Source: Chloroflexota bacterium (GTDB taxonomy: Bacteria > Chloroflexota > Dehalococcoidia > JACPQK01). Taken from it: a stretch of 10,497 nt of DNA. The DNA lies in assembly GCA_016190535.1 (NCBI GenBank), contig JACPQK010000081.1:1-10497 (forward strand), in the 5' to 3' direction. The notes beneath the pieces are model-generated. The model saw only the letters and a program-made list of their open reading frames with translations, was not told the DNA's origin and searched no databases. Position numbers and translations under genes: made by a program. This document shows, in pieces, positions 7,964 through 10,497 of the stretch; within the stretch, counting starts at the first letter, position 1, and each line of letters opens with the position of its first letter.

Positions 7964-7968
7964 ATGTA
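7954..7968. repeat. Second copy of the shared 15-bp sequence
   Basis: CCCAGGGCAAATGTA, identical to 1379-1393. It covers the -35 region of the cmk promoter. Confidence 0.4.
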
Positions 7969-8009
7969 AGAAGAAGGTCTAGCCGTGCAACAGAGCGCAG
8001 AAATACGCC

Positions 8010-8198
8010 CTAGCTTTTACCAGGGGGCTGACGCCTGGTATAGGCCAGACCCGCCTCAACGCTGGACGGGGAGCCACAGATACTGCCCTTCTTGAGGCTG
8101 CCCTGGAAAGCGCAGGCCTCGCAGCAGTAGAGCTTCCCCTGCTGCTGGACGGCTTCCTTCTCCTCCACGGGTTCTTTGCAAAAGCTGCAAACCGGCAT
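8010..8198 (-). CDS. Small metallothionein/zinc-ribbon-like metal-binding protein
   Basis: A 62-residue protein with Cys at 4, 7, 25, 26, 29 and 41. The pattern CSFC, then about 17 residues, then YCCEACA resembles the prokaryotic metallothionein-like fold (SmtA type has a CxxC block followed by YCSEACA), so it probably binds Zn or a similar metal. A metal store, chaperone or protein-binding zinc ribbon are all possible; it has fewer Cys than classical metallothioneins. The frame opens further upstream (to 8258), but I take the ATG at 8198, because GAGGAG at 8205-8210 is 6 nt away and a promoter lies inside the upstream extension. The C-terminal tail (residues 42-62) has no Cys and is polar. 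It is transcribed apart from its neighbours. Confidence 0.65.
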   Translation of the reverse strand: MPVCSFCKEPVEEKEAVQQQGKLYCCEACAFQGSLKKGSICGSPSSVEAGLAYTRRQPPGKS

Positions 8199-8217
8199 AG
8201 CGCACTCCTCTAACCCC

Positions 8218-8245
8218 ATTCTAGAGCCAGGCGAGATGATGTCAA
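8218..8245 (-). promoter_or_regulatory. Promoter of the metallothionein-like gene
   Basis: Perfect TTGACA (8240-8245), 16-nt spacer, then TAGAAT (8218-8223, 5 of 6 to TATAAT). The predicted start falls about at the ribosome binding site edge (8210), so the leader is very short. Its position supports the ATG at 8198 as the start. Confidence 0.65.
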
Positions 8246-8304
8246 TAACGCTGGGCAAATGGCTGAGAGTCCAAGGCGAATTGTGAGACAGACCGCGGGC
8301 ACCC

Positions 8305-8328
8305 CTACCCCTCCAACGGGGAGGGTAG
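8305..8328 (-). terminator. Terminator-like hairpin after the DUF72 gene
   Basis: On the minus strand CTACCC and TCC pair with GGA and GGGTAG around a 5-nt loop (9 bp with one bulged G). It begins 11 nt after the DUF72 stop codon. No T-tract follows, so it may be a weak terminator or an mRNA 3' end stabiliser. Confidence 0.45.
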
Positions 8329-8339
8329 AAGCGCCGCCG

Positions 8340-9090
8340 TTATGGCAATGATGCCCCGGCCATCTCCAGCATCCGGGAAAGGGCGGCGGCATTGGCCACG
8401 GCAGCCCCACCCACGTCGTTGTTGAAGTAGACATAGACGGCGGAGAGGCCGCCGGAGACACCCTCGATCCACTCCGCCCAACGGGCGAGCTCGCGGTCAG
8501 GGTAGCTGTCCATGTATTGGCCCGGGGGGCCATGAAAGCGGAGGTAAGCGAAGTCAGCCGTGGTCTCCCGGGGACAGGTCAGGCCCACCAGGTCCATGAT
8601 ACAGAAGCCAACCTCATAACGCCCCAGCAGGGCGAAGGTATCGGGGTGGAACCACGAGGCCTCCCGGAACTCGAAAACTGCTCGCACATCCCGAGACAGG
8701 CCAGCCAAGAAGGACTCTAGCAGCTCCGGATTACGCCTAAGGTTGGGGGGTAGCTGAAAGAGGACGGGGCCCAGCTTGGGACCCAGAAGGCGCGCCCTCT
8801 CCAGGAGATTCCCCAGGGGGGCCTCCACGTTCCTCAACTTCTTGAGATGGGTGATGAGACGGCTGGCCTTGACAGCGAAGGTGAACCCTTCGGGGGTAGA
8901 GCCACGCCAGCGCTGGAAGGCTGCCTCAGAGGGGAGATGGTAGAAGCTGTTATTCAACTCCACAGTGGAGAAGTGCTGCGAGTAGTGGGGCAGCCAGCGG
9001 GTCGAAGGGAGGGCCGGGGGGGTAGAAAGGCCCCCGCCAGTGGGGGTACGCCCAGCCGCTGGTCCCCACCCGATACTCCGCAGCCACCAC
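8340..9090 (-). CDS. DUF72 family protein with a one-base frameshift near the N-terminus
   Basis: DUF72 (YecE-like) proteins are TIM-barrel-like proteins of unknown function. Most of the family pattern is here: STVELNNSFYHLP, FAVKASRLITHL, LFQLPPNL, VFEFREASW, YLRFHGPPGQYMDSY and VYVYFNNDVGG. The expected start, however, lies in another frame: from GTG at 9090, that frame reads VGTSGWAYPHWRGPFYPP, the classic GTSGW opening. The two frames meet at a run of seven G on the plus strand (9016-9022). Removing one base joins them into about 249 residues, normal for the family, continuing PPALPSTRWLPHYSQHF. Without the correction, the open frame reaches 9140 with a nonsense N-terminus. Causes could be a homopolymer sequencing error, a phase-variable tract or a recent mutation. 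The ribosome binding site would be the G-rich stretch near 9094-9101. Confidence 0.8.
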
Positions 9091-9101
9091 CCACTCCCCC
9101 C

Positions 9102-9132
9102 GAAAAAGAAAGAGACGCCCTTCGGACGCCCC
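9102..9132 (-). terminator. Intrinsic terminator after tatA
   Basis: On the minus strand GGGGCGTCC (9132-9124) pairs with GGGCGTCTC (9120-9112) around a GAA loop, giving 9 bp including three G-U pairs. It is followed at once by the T-rich TTTCTTTTTC. It lies about 36 nt beyond the tatA stop and just upstream of the DUF72 start. Confidence 0.55.
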
Positions 9133-9167
9133 CTTCTCACCTTATCTTGGCAAAAGGCGTGCCGGGG

Positions 9168-9383
9168 CTATTTCTCTTCTTTGGAAGCCGGGGCGCTGGC
9201 CTTCTTGCTGCGTCGCTTGGTCCCCGTCTCCAACTGCGTGGACTCATCCGTTGAGCTGGAATGCCGGAACTCCCGGATAGCCTTGCCCATAGCACCGCCT
9301 ATCTCCGGCAGGCGCCCCACACCGAAGACGATGAGGACGATGGCCAACACGAGTATAATCTCCCAACCACCGAAACGCGGCAT
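9168..9383 (-). CDS. tatA: Sec-independent (twin-arginine) translocase subunit TatA/TatE
   Basis: TatA forms the pore-like part of the Tat system that exports folded proteins across the cytoplasmic membrane. The 71 residues have the family layout: a short N-terminus, one membrane helix (about 7-21, WEIILVLAIVLIVFG), the FG hinge, then an amphipathic helix with GRLPEIGGAMGKAIREFR. A charged Ser/Lys/Glu-rich tail follows. The usual residue before the helix and the FG-x3-LPEIG motif favour TatA/E over TatB. ATG at 9383 has AAAGGGGG at 9391-9398, 7 nt away. It has its own promoter and terminator; no tatC is adjacent. Confidence 0.93.
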   Translation of the reverse strand: MPRFGGWEIILVLAIVLIVFGVGRLPEIGGAMGKAIREFRHSSSTDESTQLETGTKRRSKKASAPASKEEK

Positions 9384-9423
9384 GCCTTAACCCCCTTTGC
9401 CTCAACCCCAGTGAGACATCCTA

Positions 9424-9453
9424 ATTGTATCCCTCTTTCAGAGAAGGCGTCAA
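9424..9453 (-). promoter_or_regulatory. Promoter of tatA
   Basis: TTGACG (9448-9453, 5 of 6), 18-nt spacer and TACAAT (9424-9429, 5 of 6). The -35 overlaps the stop codon of the upstream membrane protein gene. The leader to the tatA ATG is about 35 nt. Confidence 0.65.
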
Positions 9454-10497
9454 GGCACGGGATAGCCCTTGGGGAAGTAGGCCACCGCCTGGTGCAGGGC
9501 AAAGGGGCTATTTGTCTGGCGGTGAAGGAAGTAGGCCCCCCCTTCCAGCCACTTCTGCCCGCTGGTCAACGCCCGGAGCAGCCGCTGCGGTGTCAGGCGC
9601 TTGTAGTCCTCCGCCGGCCACCACAGGTAGAGGAAGCGCACCCTGGGACCGAACTGGTCCAGATAGGGCTGGAGCGCACCCTCGTTGGCCACGTCCACCA
9701 GCACTACCGCCCCCTCCCTGGGTGCTTGCATCCCAGAAATGGTGGCGTACTCCACGTTCTTGTAGCGGCGCAAGTACCATACCAGACCCCAATATATGTC
9801 CCTGTCCACTACCAGGGAAAGGTCGTAGCCCCTCCCCGTCTGCCGGGCCACCGCCTCCACGGACCCCATAATGGGAGGCACCTCGTTGGAGCCCTGGGCA
9901 TAGGTGATCATCTCCACGGGGACATCCCCCTGTCGCAGGCTGGACTGCCAGCCTGCCCGCAGGGTGAGCAGTAACAAAAGGCCGAGCAGGGGGAGCAACA
10001 GCGCTGCCCGCACCTGGGCCCGGCTCAGACGCACCCCCCAGTAGACCGCAGCCCCGGCCAGCAGTGCCACAATGAGCGCCAGGGCCAGGGCAGTGCCGGC
10101 CACAGGCTGCCCGGCACCCTGGGGCACTACCCTCAACAGTGCACCCGCCGCCAGCAGGAAGAGGGCACCGAACAATACCAGATAGAGCGTCTCCCTGCGG
10201 GCCAGGTGGCCCCACTCCACCCTACCCAACTGCTCCCCTAGCCAGCGCCCCCCCAACAGCGTAAAGGGCAACACGATATGGACCCCCAGCCAGGGCATTC
10301 TCTCGCCGGCCAGGGAGTAGAGCAGAAAGCTCAGGACCGCCCAGTAGATAAGGAGTTGGAGGAAAATGTCCCGCCGCTTCCAGAAGGAGGCCCACCCCAG
10401 CAGGCCCAGAAGCAGCGGCAGGAACTCATAGATGGGAAGGACGACAAGATAGTAGTACTCCGGCTGCCCCCCCCGCCTCACGCCTTGCTGCAGGAGC
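9450..10497 (-). CDS. C-terminal part of a TIGR03663 (Agl23-like) membrane protein, partial
   Basis: The frame is open to the right edge, giving 348 residues of the C-terminus; the true start is outside the window. RGGQPEYYYLVVLPIYEFLPLL and the block AGERMPWLGVHIVLP match my memory of TIGR03663, the flippase activity-associated protein Agl23 group of multi-pass proteins related to GT39 glycosyltransferases. Six hydrophobic segments span the first half (for example LQLLIYWAVLSFLLYSLAG and ALALALIVALLAGAAVYWG). The last 150 or so residues are soluble and probably face outside, with SNEVPPIMGSVEAVARQTG and WGLVWYLRRYKNVEYA. A role in envelope glycan transfer is inferred from the family and unproven. 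It ends in TGA, 66 nt before tatA. The missing N-terminus would hold the catalytic-like loop. Confidence 0.8.
   Translation of the reverse strand, partial: LLQQGVRRGGQPEYYYLVVLPIYEFLPLLLGLLGWASFWKRRDIFLQLLIYWAVLSFLLYSLAGERMPWLGVHIVLPFTLLGGRWLGEQLGRVEWGHLARRETLYLVLFGALFLLAAGALLRVVPQGAGQPVAGTALALALIVALLAGAAVYWGVRLSRAQVRAALLLPLLGLLLLLTLRAGWQSSLRQGDVPVEMITYAQGSNEVPPIMGSVEAVARQTGRGYDLSLVVDRDIYWGLVWYLRRYKNVEYATISGMQAPREGAVVLVDVANEGALQPYLDQFGPRVRFLYLWWPAEDYKRLTPQRLLRALTSGQKWLEGGAYFLHRQTNSPFALHQAVAYFPKGYPVP

Noticed and set aside
8199..8258. A 20-residue N-terminal extension of the metallothionein-like protein
   Set aside because: The promoter and ribosome binding site for the ATG at 8198 lie within it.
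9091..9140. The N-terminal extension of the DUF72 frame to 9140
   Set aside because: It overlaps the tatA terminator, and its translation up to about 9020 is nonsense compared with the family; the real N-terminus lies in another frame from 9090.

Overview
The window looks like a GC-rich chromosomal segment from a Chloroflexota bacterium, probably of the Dehalococcoidia type. This is an inference from three things: the compact cmk-plsC-ispH cluster, a TIGR03663-type membrane protein next to tatA, and structured GC-rich interspersed repeats. No rRNA or tRNA gene is present. Every convincing complete gene is on the minus strand, so transcription runs from right to left.

Right side (10497 to 8010): the C-terminal part of a TIGR03663/Agl23-like membrane protein runs in from the edge. 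It is followed by tatA with its own good promoter and a terminator-like hairpin, then a DUF72 gene broken by a one-base shift in a run of seven G/C, then a small metallothionein/zinc-ribbon-like protein with a near-consensus promoter.

Centre (7963 to 3484): a strong promoter (TTGCCC, 17 nt, TATAAT) precedes a tightly packed operon of cmk, plsC-like acyltransferase, ispH, glmS and a 74-residue unknown protein. Junctions overlap or are within 2 nt up to glmS. The set combines nucleotide kinase, phospholipid, isoprenoid and amino-sugar (cell envelope) precursor functions. A small hairpin covers the ribosome binding site of the last gene and suggests translational coupling to glmS.

Left-centre (3236 to 1453): the most notable gene. 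Two reading frames that look separate (residues 1-99, and a part that could be called from a GTG at 2832) are in the same frame, interrupted only by one TGA inside a Cys-Sec-Gly-Ser-Cys motif. A perfect hairpin with bacterial SECIS geometry follows the TGA. This is best read as one 565-residue UGSC-family selenoprotein, with the UGSC domain fused to a second conserved domain of unknown function. Other genes here (glmS, ispH, plsC) end in TGA as an ordinary stop, so TGA is not recoded in general.

Left end (1450 to 1): accessory DNA. A dense set of hairpins is followed by a lone HEPN-like gene that looks less GC-rich than the core genes. It is bounded by a perfect 10-bp inverted repeat, TGTTATGCAG, that resembles integron cassette core sites, with the stop codon inside one copy. 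Beyond it lie hairpins, another core-like GTTAGGC, and what looks like the 3' end of an insertion sequence (transposase tail plus two 14-bp terminal repeats). This end looks like a site of repeated insertion.
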